From an uncultured Chloroflexota bacterium (GTDB lineage: Bacteria; Chloroflexota; Anaerolineae; Anaerolineales; Anaerolineaceae), in NCBI GenBank assembly GCA_902791025.1, contig CADATZ010000013.1:1-64000 (forward strand): DNA of 64,000 nt, in the 5' to 3' direction. The notes beneath the pieces are model-generated. The model was not told where the DNA came from and did no database searches. It saw only the letters and a list, made by a program, of their open reading frames with translations. Below are positions 26,540 through 35,207 of this stretch, piece by piece (positions within the stretch are counted from its first letter, which is position 1; every line of letters begins with the position of its first letter). The translations under genes and the position numbers were made by a program.

Positions 26540-26605
26540 AAAAAGCAGATTAACGTGGATATTCCGGATATGTTTGTCATGATATCCGTGTTAATCTGCT
26601 CTTTT
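26540..26605. terminator. Palindrome after the second ATPase gene, terminator-like
   Basis: AGCAGATTAACGTGGATAT (26544-26562) pairs with ATATCCGTGTTAATCTGCT (26582-26600) with two wobble-type mismatches and a 19-base loop. A run of A precedes it and CTTTT follows. The inner TTAACGTGGATAT resembles TTAACGCGGATTT of the upstream palindrome. It may end transcription or be the second half of a bracketing repeat pair. Confidence 0.6.
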
Positions 26606-26692
26606 GACGGATTTTCCGTTCTGATCAGGTGTCAGCTGTGATTTATGCGATAGTCATTTTTTTTGCAGAAATTCATCCACGATCATGTCGGT
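26603..26692 (-). pseudogene. 3' relic of an Rpn-family gene
   Basis: This stretch aligns by eye with the 3' end and downstream flank of the Rpn gene at 16600-16692. Shared pieces include CTGATCAG(A/G)TGTCAGCTGT, AGTCATTTT, GCAGAAA(C/T)TCATCCAC and TCATG(C/T)CGG. Read on the minus strand it ends VDEFLQKK and stop, compared with VDEFLQKMTVIKNNS. The upstream part is cut off where the palindromic repeat half (26690-26750) begins. Confidence 0.65.
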
Positions 26693-26750
26693 TTCGGGAC
26701 AGCAAGGTATCAATCCCAAGGTGCTTCGTCCTGAATGGATACTTATCAAA
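26690..26750. repeat. Right half of the ~100-bp palindromic repeat
   Basis: GTCGGTTTCGGGACAGCAAGG followed by CCCAAGGTGCTTCGTCCTGAATGGATAC matches the right half of copy 1 (5250-5309). The left half is missing and is replaced by the Rpn relic. Confidence 0.6.
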
Positions 26751-26902
26751 GGAATTATCGTTTGAAGTGAGTTTCGGTTACTTTGCTTCAAATGGGTTAT
26801 AATCATTGCTGTAGTGCAAAGGGTGAATTTTCCTGTCAGCGCACTTTTTCAGGAAATCAACATCCGCCGGCACGTTATGAAATCGAAAAGAGGAGTAAAA
26901 TC

Positions 26903-27616
26903 ATGGCTAACACACCGACCCCGCATAATGGCGCAAAATTGGGCGAAATCGCGAAGACTGTCCTGATGCCGGGCGATCCGCTGCGCGCGAAATTTATTGC
27001 TGAAAATTTTCTCGAAAATCCGAAGCTTGTCAACAAAATCCGCAATATGTATTGCTACACCGGTACCTATGAAGGGAAAGAAGTCTCCGTGATGGGCTCC
27101 GGAATGGGCATGCCGTCCATAGGGCTTTACAGCTATGAACTGTATAATTTCTACGATGTGGACCAGATCATCCGCATTGGTTCCGCAGGCGGATATGCTG
27201 ATGGATTGCAGCTTTATGACATCGTGATCGGTCAGGCTGCCGCGACCAACTCCAGTTATTTCAATTATCTGAAGGTTCCGGGCACACCTGCTCTCTGCGG
27301 CGATTATGAGCTGATCGAAAAGAGCGTTGCATACGCAAAGGCAAATAACCTTCGTTACCGTGTTGGCCCGATCCTTTCCTCCGATGTTTTCTACGGTGAT
27401 CCGGACGCTGCACCGAAATGGAAGCAGATGGGCATCCTGGCTGTTGAAATGGAAGCGGCTGCTCTTTATACCAACGCGATCCAGGCGGGGAAGAAAGCCC
27501 TCGCCATCCTGACGATCTCCGATATCGTCCTGGGCGGCACTCCGGTGGAAACCACCGCGGAAGAACGTGAAACCAAATTCACGGATATGATGAAGATGGC
27601 CTTATCACTGGCTTAA
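26903..27616 (+). CDS. deoD: Purine-nucleoside phosphorylase, DeoD type
   Basis: A 237-residue cytosolic enzyme from ATG 26903, with GAGGAG upstream. Farther upstream starts would overlap a TATAAT at 26798. Family motifs are visible: MPGDPLRAKF, GSGMGMPSIGLYSYEL, the substrate-binding VEMEAAAL and the catalytic SDIVLGG. The length matches the hexameric low-molecular-weight DeoD class, which splits purine (deoxy)nucleosides with phosphate into base and pentose 1-phosphate. It is a single gene, followed four bases after its stop by a palindromic repeat in inverse orientation. Confidence 0.93.
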   Translation: MANTPTPHNGAKLGEIAKTVLMPGDPLRAKFIAENFLENPKLVNKIRNMYCYTGTYEGKEVSVMGSGMGMPSIGLYSYELYNFYDVDQIIRIGSAGGYADGLQLYDIVIGQAAATNSSYFNYLKVPGTPALCGDYELIEKSVAYAKANNLRYRVGPILSSDVFYGDPDAAPKWKQMGILAVEMEAAALYTNAIQAGKKALAILTISDIVLGGTPVETTAEERETKFTDMMKMALSLA

Positions 27617-27619
27617 AAA

Positions 27620-27687
27620 TGGAGCACATGGGGACTAGCACTCTGTGCGGCGCAGCCCGCACCGGTGTGCCTGTCCCCATGTGCGTC
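27620..27687. repeat. ~100-bp palindromic repeat, inverse orientation, after deoD
   Basis: GGAGCACATGGGGACTAGCAC and GTGTGCCTGTCCCCATGTGCG form the inner arms around GTGCGGCGCAGCCCGCAC. Compared with copies 1-3 it is reversed. It lies directly behind the deoD stop codon, where it might also act in 3'-end protection. Confidence 0.75.
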
Positions 27688-27731
27688 AATCTGATTTTGA
27701 TTAGAAACTATTTATAGTGAAATAAGGATTT

Positions 27732-28556
27732 ATGAGCGATTGCAATCATGATTGTTCGAACTGCGCCAAGAGCTGCGGTTCACGGACGGAACCGCAGAGC
27801 CTGCTGGTTCCGCAGAATGAAGCTTCCCACATCAAGAAGGTGATCGGGATCGTCTCCGGTAAAGGCGGTGTCGGAAAGTCCATGGTGACTTCCCTGCTGG
27901 CTTGTGCCATGAACCGGGCCGGAAAAAAGGTTGCCGTGATGGATGCGGATATTACCGGACCTTCGATCCCGAAGATGTTTGGTCTGAACGAACGGGCTGT
28001 GGCGGATGATAAGTATATGTATCCGGCGGAAACTACCGGCGGTATCAAGGTGATGTCCCTGAACCTGCTGGTGGAAAATCAGACTGATCCGGTGATCTGG
28101 CGCGGTCCCGTAGTTGCGGGGTTGATCCAGCAGTTCTGGAAGGATGTCAAATGGGGCGATGTGGACTTCATGTTCATCGATATGCCCCCGGGAACCGGTG
28201 ACGTGCCGCTGACCGTCTTCCAATCCATCAAGCTGGACGGTATCATTATCGCCACGACGCCGCAGGATCTGGTCTCAATGATCGTTACAAAGGCAATCAA
28301 CATGGCGAAGATGATGAATGTACCGATCATCGGCATCATCGAAAACATGAGCTATCTGAAGTGCCCGCACTGCGGAGAGGATATCGCGTTGTTTGGCAAG
28401 AGCCACACCGCGGAAGCCGCTGTTGAAAATGGCATTCCGCTGCTTGACCGGCTCCCGCTGGATCCTGCGCTGGCAGTGCTGAGCGATGAGGGACGGATCG
28501 AACAGGCTGAAACCGGTACCCTGATGAGTGCGGTCCGGATGATAATGAGCCTGTAA
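27732..28556 (+). CDS. mrp: Mrp/NBP35-type Fe-S cluster carrier ATPase
   Basis: A 274-residue cytosolic P-loop ATPase. An N-terminal cysteine cluster CNHDCSNCAKSC (residues 4-15) precedes the deviant Walker A GKGGVGKS (about 44-51). MDADITGPSIPKMFG and DMPPGTGD are family motifs, and CPHC near residue 217 is the bridging Fe-S site of the dimer. N-terminal cysteines place it nearer to NBP35-type than plain ApbC. It carries and transfers 4Fe-4S clusters to target enzymes. ATG start; upstream signal weak. A strong terminator follows directly. Confidence 0.92.
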   Translation: MSDCNHDCSNCAKSCGSRTEPQSLLVPQNEASHIKKVIGIVSGKGGVGKSMVTSLLACAMNRAGKKVAVMDADITGPSIPKMFGLNERAVADDKYMYPAETTGGIKVMSLNLLVENQTDPVIWRGPVVAGLIQQFWKDVKWGDVDFMFIDMPPGTGDVPLTVFQSIKLDGIIIATTPQDLVSMIVTKAINMAKMMNVPIIGIIENMSYLKCPHCGEDIALFGKSHTAEAAVENGIPLLDRLPLDPALAVLSDEGRIEQAETGTLMSAVRMIMSL

Positions 28557-28570
28557 TTTCGAAAAACAGC

Positions 28571-28607
28571 AAAAAAAGCAGACTGTTCAAGCAGTCTGCT
28601 TTTTTTG
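28571..28607. terminator. Bidirectional terminator between mrp and the RNase J operon
   Basis: AGCAGACTG (28577-28585) and CAGTCTGCT (28592-28600) form a perfect stem with a 6-base loop, flanked by A7 on the left and T7 on the right. It can stop transcription from either side, as fits the convergent genes. Confidence 0.92.
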
Positions 28608-28635
28608 ACAGGTCAGTCCTGTATAGCTGAGTCGT

Positions 28636-28821
28636 TTATAATCTTTCTGCGGTTCCGGTATAAGGATGTTCTTTTGCGTAAGCGACCGCTTTTTGATGAA
28701 ATTCATCCGGTGCAAATGCATCATAGTATGTTTCACGCCATTTTGTGTAGTCCAATTTTTCTCTTAGCACCATAGCGATAAATTCCTCTGATGTCTGATA
28801 TCTAATGTCTGTTGTTTTCAT
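28636..28821 (-). CDS. Small protein coupled to RNase J, unknown
   Basis: A 61-residue frame whose ATG overlaps the TGA of the RNase J gene (ATGA at 28818-28821). This arrangement favours translation by re-initiation. The protein is soluble and charged, with helix-like stretches (TSEEFIAMVLREKLDYTKW). I do not recognise a family. It is the last frame before the terminator at 28571. A chance frame cannot be excluded, but the overlap and natural composition favour a gene. Confidence 0.5.
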   Translation of the reverse strand: MKTTDIRYQTSEEFIAMVLREKLDYTKWRETYYDAFAPDEFHQKAVAYAKEHPYTGTAERL

Positions 28822-30488
28822 ATACTGTAAATATTGACGAACGTCCAGGGGGCGCGGTCGATGGTGTCGAAGAAGTTTTTGCGGACGATCTGCATGATGT
28901 CCTTTTGCAGCTGTTCTTCGGTGCGGTTGTGCATGTTTTTGGCGCAGTGTTCGATGACCTGACGCTTGATCTGCTCTTCTGCCTGGACCAGATCCTCTTC
29001 ATTGGTGACACCGGAGAAGACGAACTGCGGTTCCTTGAGCAGCCCGTTTGTCTTTTTGTCCAGCAGCACAGTGACGATTACGATCCCCGATTCGGACAAG
29101 TTTTCGCGCTGCCGCATCACATCGGCGGTGACATCGCCGACGCCTTTGCCGTCCACAAAGACATATGAAGCCGGGACCTTATCGCCCATCTTCAGCTCTC
29201 CATCCTTGAAAATCAAGGTCTGCCCGTCTTCGGTGACAACGATGTTGGATTCCGGAATACCGACGCTCTTTGCGACCTTCGCCTGAGCGACCAGGTGACG
29301 CATCTCTCCATGCACCGGGATCAGGTATTTGGGCCGAACCAGGTTCATCAGCAGCTTCATCTCCTCCTGACAGGCGTGTCCCGAGACATGCACGGAAAGA
29401 ACCGAGTTGATGATGACGTCAGCACCCAGCCGGTACAGTCGGTTGATCACTGCCGAGATATTTTCCTCATTGCCCGGAATCGGGGAGGAAGACATAACGA
29501 TGGTGTCGCCCTTCTTGATGGAAAAAGCGTTGTATTTCCCGCGGGAAAGACGGCCGAGGATGGAGGATTCCTCTCCCTGGGAACCGGTGCAGAGGATCAG
29601 CACCTCTTTGTCCGGCAGACTCAGTGCACGGTCCAGCGGGATCAGGTCTTCTTCCGGAATTTCGATATAGCCCAGTTTCTGCGCGAGATTGACATTGTCC
29701 ACCATACTGGTTCCCACAATGCAGATCTTGCGCTTATGGTGGTGTGCGATGGTGGAAACCTGCTGCAGGCGCGAGATCAGGGAAGCGAAACTGGAAATGA
29801 TGATCCGTCCCTTGGCAGTGGAGAAAACCTCCTCGAAGTTGCGGTTGATCTCCATCTCTGATGGCGTGTTCCCGGCAAGCTCCGCGTTGGTGGAGTCACT
29901 GAGCAGCGCTAATACTCCGCGCTTTCCCAGTTCCGCCAGCTTGGCAAAATCGGAAGGCCAGTGGTCGATGGGCGTCTGGTCGAATTTATAGTCCCCGCTC
30001 ATCACGATTAATCCTGCTGGAGTTTCGATTGCCACACCGACACTGTCGGGGATGGAGTGGGACATATGGATCAGTTCAATATGAAACGGACCGACTTCAA
30101 AGCAGTCGCCCGCCTGTTTCACTTCAATGGAAGTTTTGGAAATTCGTCCGCCTTTTGCCAGCTTGACCTCCGTCATTGCGGCTGTCAGTGGCGTGGCGTA
30201 AATCGGTACATTTTCGAGAATATCAAAAAGATAGGGCACTCCGCCGATGTGATCTTCGTGCCCGTGTGTGAGAATGACACCTGCGACCTGGTCACTTTTC
30301 CCGTTCAAAAACTGAAAATCCGGAATGATGTAGTCCACCCCGATCATGTTGTTGTCCGGGAAAAGGATCCCGCAGTCGACAATCAGATAGCTCCCCTGAT
30401 ATTCGAAAACCGTCATGTTGCGGCCAATTTCCCCCAGACCGCCCAACGGTATGATTTTTATTTTGTTTTCATCCTTTTTATTACTCAT
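28818..30488 (-). CDS. rnj: Ribonuclease J
   Basis: A 556-residue metallo-beta-lactamase/beta-CASP RNase. Visible are PLGGLGEIGRN at the start, the metal motif THGHEDHIGG (near residues 74-83), the CASP motifs GSQGE and SGHACQEE, and the IPVHGEMRHL region. The length is typical. RNase J degrades and matures mRNA by both 5' exonuclease and endonuclease activity. Its ATG lies inside the end of the DnaJ-like gene (8-base overlap) and its stop overlaps the small gene behind it, so the three are translationally coupled. Minus strand, in one operon. Confidence 0.95.
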   Translation of the reverse strand: MSNKKDENKIKIIPLGGLGEIGRNMTVFEYQGSYLIVDCGILFPDNNMIGVDYIIPDFQFLNGKSDQVAGVILTHGHEDHIGGVPYLFDILENVPIYATPLTAAMTEVKLAKGGRISKTSIEVKQAGDCFEVGPFHIELIHMSHSIPDSVGVAIETPAGLIVMSGDYKFDQTPIDHWPSDFAKLAELGKRGVLALLSDSTNAELAGNTPSEMEINRNFEEVFSTAKGRIIISSFASLISRLQQVSTIAHHHKRKICIVGTSMVDNVNLAQKLGYIEIPEEDLIPLDRALSLPDKEVLILCTGSQGEESSILGRLSRGKYNAFSIKKGDTIVMSSSPIPGNEENISAVINRLYRLGADVIINSVLSVHVSGHACQEEMKLLMNLVRPKYLIPVHGEMRHLVAQAKVAKSVGIPESNIVVTEDGQTLIFKDGELKMGDKVPASYVFVDGKGVGDVTADVMRQRENLSESGIVIVTVLLDKKTNGLLKEPQFVFSGVTNEEDLVQAEEQIKRQVIEHCAKNMHNRTEEQLQKDIMQIVRKNFFDTIDRAPWTFVNIYSI

Positions 30489-31470
30489 TATCTCTCAATT
30501 TCTTGAACAGCTCGGTTTGGTGAGCGTTCAGATTGCGAGGTAAAGAAACGCGTATCCGTGCAAAGAGATCCCCTCTTGCTCCGTTTTGATTCAGTTTCGG
30601 CATTCCCTTGCCGGTCAGACGCATCAGCTGGTCCGGCTGTGTACCGGCCGGGATCTTCAGCGCGTAGTTTCCATCCTTGGAATGGACGATTGCTTCTCCA
30701 CCCAGGACGGCTGTGTAGAGATCGACCGGTACATCGACATAGAGATTGTCATCGATCCGTTCAAAGGCACCTTCCTTGTTCGGGACATTGACGGTGACGA
30801 TGAGGTCCACCATAATGCCGTTGGAATTGAACGCTTTGGAAAGGCGGATCTTTGTCCCGTCTTTCACCCCGGCGGGAATATTCGCTTCAATTTTCTGGTC
30901 TCCCATGCTGATCTGACGTTTGCAGCCATGGAAGGCCTCATCCAGTGTGATCTGCGCGGTGATCTCCTGAGCTTTTGGCTGAGAAACCGGTGAGTCGTAT
31001 TCAACCGTGCGGACACGGGAACGCGGACGTGTATAAGTTCGCTGTGTACCGGCTGCACCGCCGCCAAATCCGCCAAAGCCTCCCATTCCGTCCATTCCGC
31101 CCATTCCGCCGAAAATCTGAGAGAAGAAATCGGAGAATCCGCCGAAATTTCCGCTTGATGTATAAGAGGTACGGCCGCCGCCGGGAGTGCCGGAGAACCA
31201 TTCGCTCCAGTTATAGTTGGCAGCATTTCCGCCGTTCTGTTCCCACTGTTTGTATGAGGAGCCCAGCTGATCATAGCGGGCACGCTTTTCTTTATCCTTT
31301 AATACTTCATAAGCCTCGTTAATAGCTTTAAATTTCTCTTCCGCGTCTTTGTTTCCCCGGTTGTGATCCGGATGATATTCTTTCGCGAGTTTTCTGTAGG
31401 CGCTTTTAATTTCAGCTTCGGTCGCGTTTTTTGAAACACCCAATGTCTGATAGTAATCTTGATATTCCAT
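30481..31470 (-). CDS. cbpA: DnaJ-like co-chaperone of the CbpA type
   Basis: A 329-residue protein. The J domain (residues 1-70) has the HPD motif in KEYHPDHNRG, which stimulates DnaK. A Gly/Phe-rich linker follows (about 105-150), then two C-terminal peptide-binding domains ending near residue 325. The cysteine zinc finger of true DnaJ is absent, so this is a class B J protein like CbpA. ATG start. It begins the operon with RNase J. The overlap of the two genes is tight. Confidence 0.9.
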   Translation of the reverse strand: MEYQDYYQTLGVSKNATEAEIKSAYRKLAKEYHPDHNRGNKDAEEKFKAINEAYEVLKDKEKRARYDQLGSSYKQWEQNGGNAANYNWSEWFSGTPGGGRTSYTSSGNFGGFSDFFSQIFGGMGGMDGMGGFGGFGGGAAGTQRTYTRPRSRVRTVEYDSPVSQPKAQEITAQITLDEAFHGCKRQISMGDQKIEANIPAGVKDGTKIRLSKAFNSNGIMVDLIVTVNVPNKEGAFERIDDNLYVDVPVDLYTAVLGGEAIVHSKDGNYALKIPAGTQPDQLMRLTGKGMPKLNQNGARGDLFARIRVSLPRNLNAHQTELFKKLRDNE

Positions 31471-31573
31471 ATTTACCCTCTTTTCTGCACCAAAGCATAC
31501 GAGATATTATAAGCAGTTTTTTACTTGCCTATTAAATAATACATATTAATTGTTAGAAATATGTTGGAATTTC

Positions 31574-31609
31574 TAATCAGGTTTCAGATTTCAGGTATCA
31601 GATTTCAGC
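31574..31609. repeat. 7-bp-period repeat (TCAGATT units)
   Basis: ATCAGGT, TTCAGAT, TTCAGGT, ATCAGAT and TTCAGCC follow each other between the MBL hydrolase end and the DnaJ-like gene start. Confidence 0.6.
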
Positions 31610-31623
31610 CGTGATTGGAAAGA

Positions 31624-32517
31624 TCACGCGGCGGGGATATCTTCAGCGGGCGGGACGAATCTGGTGTGGATGAAGGCGTAGCGGTTGCCGGTGACGAAGC
31701 GCTCGACATAGTAAACTTCCTCTTCGGTAAGTTCCCGTTTCAGTGCTTTCTTGAGCGCAGCTTTCCCTTCGCTGAGTTCGTCAATATTGCCGACATATTC
31801 ACCGATTTTTACCACTTCCTTCATCTTTTTCATGAAATCCGCTTTTTTGTAAGGATCTTCATGGGAGGGAACAAACCATTCCGCGTCAAAGGTTTCCAAC
31901 CGTTTGAGCAGGAGCTTGAGCTCACCAAGACGGATGGCACCGCCGCCGGTGTAGATGTCTTCACGATAACAATCGCCCAGGAAGAGTATTTTGTCTGTGG
32001 GAATGAAAGCCACGGTGGAATCCTCACTGTGCGGACCGCCTACATGATGCAGCTCAATCGGAACATTTTCCAGACGGATGTTGATGCGGGTGTCAAAGGC
32101 GATATCGGTGGAGGTCACCTTGAAGGAATGACGCATCGGCACTTCCTTGCGGATGCTTTCCGCGAAGGCAGGAATTTCCAGACCCGCGGCGACACGAGAG
32201 TTCAGTGCGCTGTCCGACCAGTCCCAGTGCTGCATGTTGATGAGCCGTTCGTTGGTCAGGGTGTTTGCGAGAGATTTCGCGGGAGAGCTGCCCATGCCGA
32301 ACACATGATCCCAATGCCAGTGAGTTACCATGGAGAAGGAAGGATCCGGCATGCCCTGTGCGCGGATATGTCCGTACATGTCGGAAATATGTTCAGGGGA
32401 ATTGCCGGTGTCGATGACCATACTCATCGGCCCGCTGCAAACATAGCCTAACGCAGGGCGGTAGTGCTCTTCCTCTCTTGGCATATACCATACATGTTCA
32501 GATAACCTTACTAACAT
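31624..32517 (-). CDS. MBL-fold metallo-hydrolase
   Basis: A 297-residue protein with the metal motif THWHWDH (H-x-H-x-D-H) near residues 65-71, GGPHSEDS, GDCY and a late SHED that complete a two-metal site. A helical C-terminal extension (about 220-280) is rich in Lys and Glu. This matches the large metallo-beta-lactamase superfamily, whose substrates cannot be told from sequence here. ATG start with GGAGAT. It appears to be transcribed alone. Confidence 0.85.
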   Translation of the reverse strand: MLVRLSEHVWYMPREEEHYRPALGYVCSGPMSMVIDTGNSPEHISDMYGHIRAQGMPDPSFSMVTHWHWDHVFGMGSSPAKSLANTLTNERLINMQHWDWSDSALNSRVAAGLEIPAFAESIRKEVPMRHSFKVTSTDIAFDTRINIRLENVPIELHHVGGPHSEDSTVAFIPTDKILFLGDCYREDIYTGGGAIRLGELKLLLKRLETFDAEWFVPSHEDPYKKADFMKKMKEVVKIGEYVGNIDELSEGKAALKKALKRELTEEEVYYVERFVTGNRYAFIHTRFVPPAEDIPAA

Positions 32518-32748
32518 AATTTATCTCCATGATTAATTTTAGCTTATTCGATTTAAAAAATCAATTATTATCACAAATTTCCTGATTTATTCCTTTAAAA
32601 TGGTTACTATTCATGAGGCAGCTGGATTTACAGTGACGCACCATGAAGTAAGGTTTTGTGTTGGTGAGGTGTGACAGATCTGTTTCCTTTGCGCAGATCT
32701 CTTTGAGACCCACACGTATGCAGCAGATAACTGTTTATTTCCGGCCTT

Positions 32749-34869
32749 TTAATTAACTTTTTCCAGATAATAGGTTCCGCCTGTGGTCATTCCCATCACC
32801 CAGCCGCGATAACCAAGAAAATCAATCTCATACCAGTACACACTGTTTTCAAGCTTTGGACCATCCGTAATTTTCGCTGTCTTTCCCGGAAATGCGACAA
32901 TACCTTCCATCGGATTCCGGTTTGGCGTCGTGAACATCCGCAGGGAGGCAATATTGATGATGTCAACCGTGTCTCCCGGCCGCAGGGTGGGATAGGCAGG
33001 TCCTCCGCTGTTTTGGCTGCCGCTGCCGGACTGTTGTGATGCAGCTGAATTGTCAGGGACAGCAGCCGAAGCAGCAGCTCCGGAAGTCTTTTGGAGGTAA
33101 TAAGTTCCATCCTTCCCTTCCATGGACCAGCCCCGATGTCCGAGAAAATCGATTTCAAACCATACAGCACCATTTTCACAGACCGGTCCGTCCAGGATCT
33201 TTACGTCTTTACCTGAAAAGGCCTGGATGCCGGTTTCGGCTCCTGCCGGTTTTTTACGGATTTTCAGCCCCGCATTGATCGCTACTTCCGCGTGATCACC
33301 GGGTTTCAGATAGCTCCTCATCGGGCAGGTATCAACTAGCACACTATCATCCAGAACCTGCTTTTCCAGATCCGGCAGTTCATCGTAAAGCTCCAAACCA
33401 TCAATATTAAGCCACATGGCAGGCCGGATCCCAGTCGGCAGATCGCCGCCATTTCCGGCAGTCATTAGAATATTACCGGTTTTATTATTCACTTTACTGA
33501 TAACTAACCTCTCACCCAACGTACGAAGCATCCAGTGTGTTACGCCCGGGTTAAAGATATAAGAATAAAAAGAAACACTGACCGAGTCAGCATATTTCGT
33601 CGCTCCGGACAACCGGTCATTTGCGGTCGGCATATACTTCAGGACCTCATCCAGACTCAACAGAAAAACATAGTCTTTTGTCGGATTACCGCAATCTGTT
33701 CCGTAGTCCGGGTTATCCGGGTTTTCATTCGTATACAGTCCGATCCGGCCGTTTTCATTATGAATATCAAAGGCATGTCTATAAAACCTGTTATTCAGCC
33801 ATTCCCGTACAGAACTCGTTTCCCATGTATATTCATTAAACATGTTCTCAGAAAAAGTCATGAAATCCAGAGAATACTTACTGATCACCAGAGCCATCCC
33901 GTTTTCAACTGTCAGAACCTGCCAGATGATGGGTTCCGGGCCGTTGCCTTTGTTATTATCCTGTTCATATGAACCGAAGAGGATATATTTTCCTGTGCGG
34001 TCATCTGGTTTTACGGCATCGACCACGCTGTCATCTTCAGCCGGGCCGGAATATCCGCTGAGGCTCAGCCAGAAAGCAGGGCGAACGAGTGCTCCGTGAA
34101 AGCCATAAAAACCTTTCGAAATTTCACCGTCAGAATCAACTCCTGTAAACAATATATATCCCCACGATTCTTCTCCGCTTGAACGCAGAAACCAGGATGA
34201 TAAATATGAGCCATATACATCTTCCACATATGCAGTTGGACTGAGCTTGCGGTCCGCATCGGAAGAGAAGTAGTCTTTCGCTTCAGTCTCACTGAGAAGA
34301 AATATACGATCCTGTGTTGATTTGCTTCGTCTCGTAGATTTGGGAGGATTTTTGGTATTGACCATCACGGTCGGGATCAACTGCTGTTCTTCTGCACTGA
34401 AAGCATCAGAAAAGAACTCTCCGTTCAGCCATTCTCTGAGGACACTGTCTTCCCATGTATCATTACGATTTTGTCCGTTAAGTATATATGGTCTGTTTGC
34501 AAGTCCGTATTGACTGATCACCAGTGCCCGGTCGCCTTCCAATTTCAGGATCCGCCACTCGATAACTTCCCGACCGTTGGCCCGATTTCCATCCTGTTCA
34601 TAATGTCCAAGGGTGATAATATCCCCGACATGATAATCGCTCAGCGGAATAACCGATGAAGACTGAGCAGACGATTCTGGTTCTTCTTTAGCCGGAGTCA
34701 ACAGCGATTGGATAGAAGAAAGGAATTGAGAGAAAGGGGACGGAGTCGAATTGTCTTGATCATTATTTTCGATAGAACCGGCACCACCGGTCTGTCCTTC
34801 GGCAAAGGCAGCCGGGAAATGCAGCAAAAACAACAGGATCAACAGAAAATACAAAGATCTTATTTTCAT
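32749..34869 (-). CDS. Secreted protein with two DUF6273 domains and two SH3-like domains
   Basis: A 706-residue protein. A signal peptide ends near residue 23. A Ser/Pro/Gln linker leads to two DUF6273 domains (about 78-265 and 290-490), each with the family signature GDIITLGHYEQD or KYILFGSYEQD, a W-x-I/V-L strand, and LREWLN. Two SH3-like segments close the protein (about 520-590 and 630-703), each with a YWYEIDFLGYRGW-like motif, as in bacterial SH3 domains that bind cell wall. ATG start with GGGAGG. It is transcribed away from another DUF6273 protein at 35208. The function of DUF6273 is unknown; a surface role is inferred. Confidence 0.75.
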   Translation of the reverse strand: MKIRSLYFLLILLFLLHFPAAFAEGQTGGAGSIENNDQDNSTPSPFSQFLSSIQSLLTPAKEEPESSAQSSSVIPLSDYHVGDIITLGHYEQDGNRANGREVIEWRILKLEGDRALVISQYGLANRPYILNGQNRNDTWEDSVLREWLNGEFFSDAFSAEEQQLIPTVMVNTKNPPKSTRRSKSTQDRIFLLSETEAKDYFSSDADRKLSPTAYVEDVYGSYLSSWFLRSSGEESWGYILFTGVDSDGEISKGFYGFHGALVRPAFWLSLSGYSGPAEDDSVVDAVKPDDRTGKYILFGSYEQDNNKGNGPEPIIWQVLTVENGMALVISKYSLDFMTFSENMFNEYTWETSSVREWLNNRFYRHAFDIHNENGRIGLYTNENPDNPDYGTDCGNPTKDYVFLLSLDEVLKYMPTANDRLSGATKYADSVSVSFYSYIFNPGVTHWMLRTLGERLVISKVNNKTGNILMTAGNGGDLPTGIRPAMWLNIDGLELYDELPDLEKQVLDDSVLVDTCPMRSYLKPGDHAEVAINAGLKIRKKPAGAETGIQAFSGKDVKILDGPVCENGAVWFEIDFLGHRGWSMEGKDGTYYLQKTSGAAASAAVPDNSAASQQSGSGSQNSGGPAYPTLRPGDTVDIINIASLRMFTTPNRNPMEGIVAFPGKTAKITDGPKLENSVYWYEIDFLGYRGWVMGMTTGGTYYLEKVN

Positions 34870-34900
34870 TCTCCCCTCCCAATTATAAAATCAGTGTTAC

Positions 34901-34987
34901 ATTTCAGAACCCGCAGCGACGAACTGGCACGCTATTGTCGGCTGCGCGGCACAGGATGCCAGTCTCCAAGGGCTCCGTTCTGAAAAG
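34901..34987. repeat. ~100-bp palindromic repeat, diverged copy in a divergent promoter region
   Basis: TTTCAGAACC and CGTTCTGAAAAG are outer arms. GAACTGGCACG and GATGCCAGTCTCC are inner arms around TTGTCGGCTGCGCGGCAC. It lies in the space between the two divergent DUF6273 genes. The rest of that space (to 35207) is AT-rich with TATAATAATATTATTATAA near 35126 and no other feature. Confidence 0.55.
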
Positions 34988-35207
34988 ATTCAAAACAGGA
35001 TTATCTTCATATTTATATTTTTCCACATTTTCCAGAAAATTGCAAGTGAAGAGAGTTATCAATATATTTACCTTGTTTCCGGAGCAGAGACTGCAAAATC
35101 GCAAATGAATTGTTAGTTCAAGGATATAATAATATTATTATAATTTACAAATGTCAGCCTGCTGTTTCTGTTGACTCAATTTCGATCAAAACATATAAAG
35201 GGGCAAA

